Source: CAYSPG01 sp964432885
Lineage (GTDB): Bacteria > Bacteroidota > Bacteroidia > AKYH767-A > OLB10
Reading direction: 5' to 3'
Assembly (NCBI GenBank): GCA_964432885.1
Contig: CAYSPG010000016.1
Span: forward strand, 11,507-75,506
DNA: 64,000 nt
A model generated the notes under the pieces. It was not told the origin of the DNA and searched no databases. It was given only the letters and a program-made list of their open reading frames with translations. Of this stretch, positions 63,785 to 64,000 are shown piece by piece (position 1 is the stretch's first letter; each line of letters starts with the position of its first letter). The position numbers and the translations under genes are program-made.

Positions 63785-64000
63785 TAACCACCGTTGGGTG
63801 GATAGATCTTTTTGTGTCCCTTCAGGTCTTCCGATTCCTACGGAGTACCTGCGAAACTCCTGTCAGGTGATTGCGTACTCTGGAGAATAGTGCTTTTATC
63901 ATAACCTGACAGGGGCGCGGAAGGGCGCGACCTGTCAGGTGAAACCAAAGTCCCCCGATGAAAAATCGGGGAGACTTTGAAAGTACAGAAATGCGTGGCC
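63785..64000. repeat. Non-coding region of nested palindromic repeats
   Basis: GC-richer than the rest of the window. CCTGTCAGGT occurs at 63859-63868 and 63931-63940, and its inverse ACCTGACAGG at 63904-63913; the last two form a perfect 10-bp stem with a 17-bp loop. CAAAGTCCCCCGAT at 63946-63959 pairs with ATCGGGGAGACTTTG at 63965-63979 with one bulge. Together they look like clustered repetitive intergenic palindromes. I see no gene here; a short reading frame on the plus strand over 63687-63890 has no recognisable features. Confidence 0.65.

Noticed and set aside
63687..63890. Plus-strand frame running into the repeat region
   Set aside because: No domain, overlaps palindromes, no promoter element.
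1..64000. CRISPR array, IS element or prophage
   Set aside because: No regular spacer-repeat series, transposase, integrase or phage structural gene was recognised.

Overview
The window is ordinary chromosomal DNA of a Bacteroidota bacterium. The signs are AT-rich sequence (impression, not calculated), near absence of Shine-Dalgarno sequences, several TAnnTTTG-type -7 promoter elements, secreted proteins ending in a type IX secretion (T9SS) sorting domain, a TonB-dependent receptor with a carboxypeptidase-like N-terminal domain, and a very large PKD-repeat protein. Genus and species cannot be told from the sequence. I see no rRNA, tRNA, CRISPR array, phage or insertion sequence.

Layout. 1-16 kb: end of a T9SS-exported sugar-dehydrogenase-like protein; glycyl-tRNA synthetase; an M28 peptidase / LutB-like iron-sulfur operon on the minus strand; a 1110-residue surface protein (degenerate peptidase-like part, TolB-like propeller, C-terminal barrel); a TetR-TolC-HlyD-RND efflux operon; a beta-carbonic anhydrase. 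16-23 kb: a minus-strand operon of a small secreted FN3-like protein and a 2041-residue protein with about 20 PKD modules that lacks a sorting domain. 23-33 kb: an unknown helical protein, an RluA-type pseudouridine synthase, acyl-CoA dehydrogenase, anmK, a TonB-dependent receptor, dprA, a small Ala-rich lipoprotein, superoxide dismutase. 33-41 kb: AsmA-like protein, orphan histidine kinase, a glycosylasparaginase / GH20 hexosaminidase pair, a DUF433/DUF5615 toxin-antitoxin pair, a Gly-rich YidB/DUF937-like protein. 41-53 kb: OmpA-like lipoprotein, a giant unknown outer-membrane protein, a YdeI-like protein, cupin and AraC regulator, a T9SS cargo protein, DinB-like and TPR proteins. 53-57 kb: a minus-strand ExbB-ExbD-ExbD-TonB operon continuing into a small membrane protein, a PstS-like lipoprotein, the TPR protein and possibly the DinB protein. 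57-64 kb: DUF885 peptidase-like lipoprotein, the conserved yceD-rpmF-plsX-fabH operon, three small exported proteins, and a non-coding end made of nested palindromic repeats.

How it fits together. Most genes serve the cell envelope: energised outer-membrane transport (Ton complex, receptor), efflux, lipid synthesis, wall recycling (AnmK), surface adhesion (PKD/FN3) and glycan or peptide breakdown (GH20, glycosylasparaginase, M28, DUF885). No complete new defence or mobile system is visible. The best candidates for under-described biology are the Ton operon with its PstS-like lipoprotein and heptanucleotide repeat, the giant PKD protein without a sorting domain, the surface protein with a decayed protease motif, and the palindromic elements at the right end. 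Functions come from recognising motifs by eye; no database search was possible.
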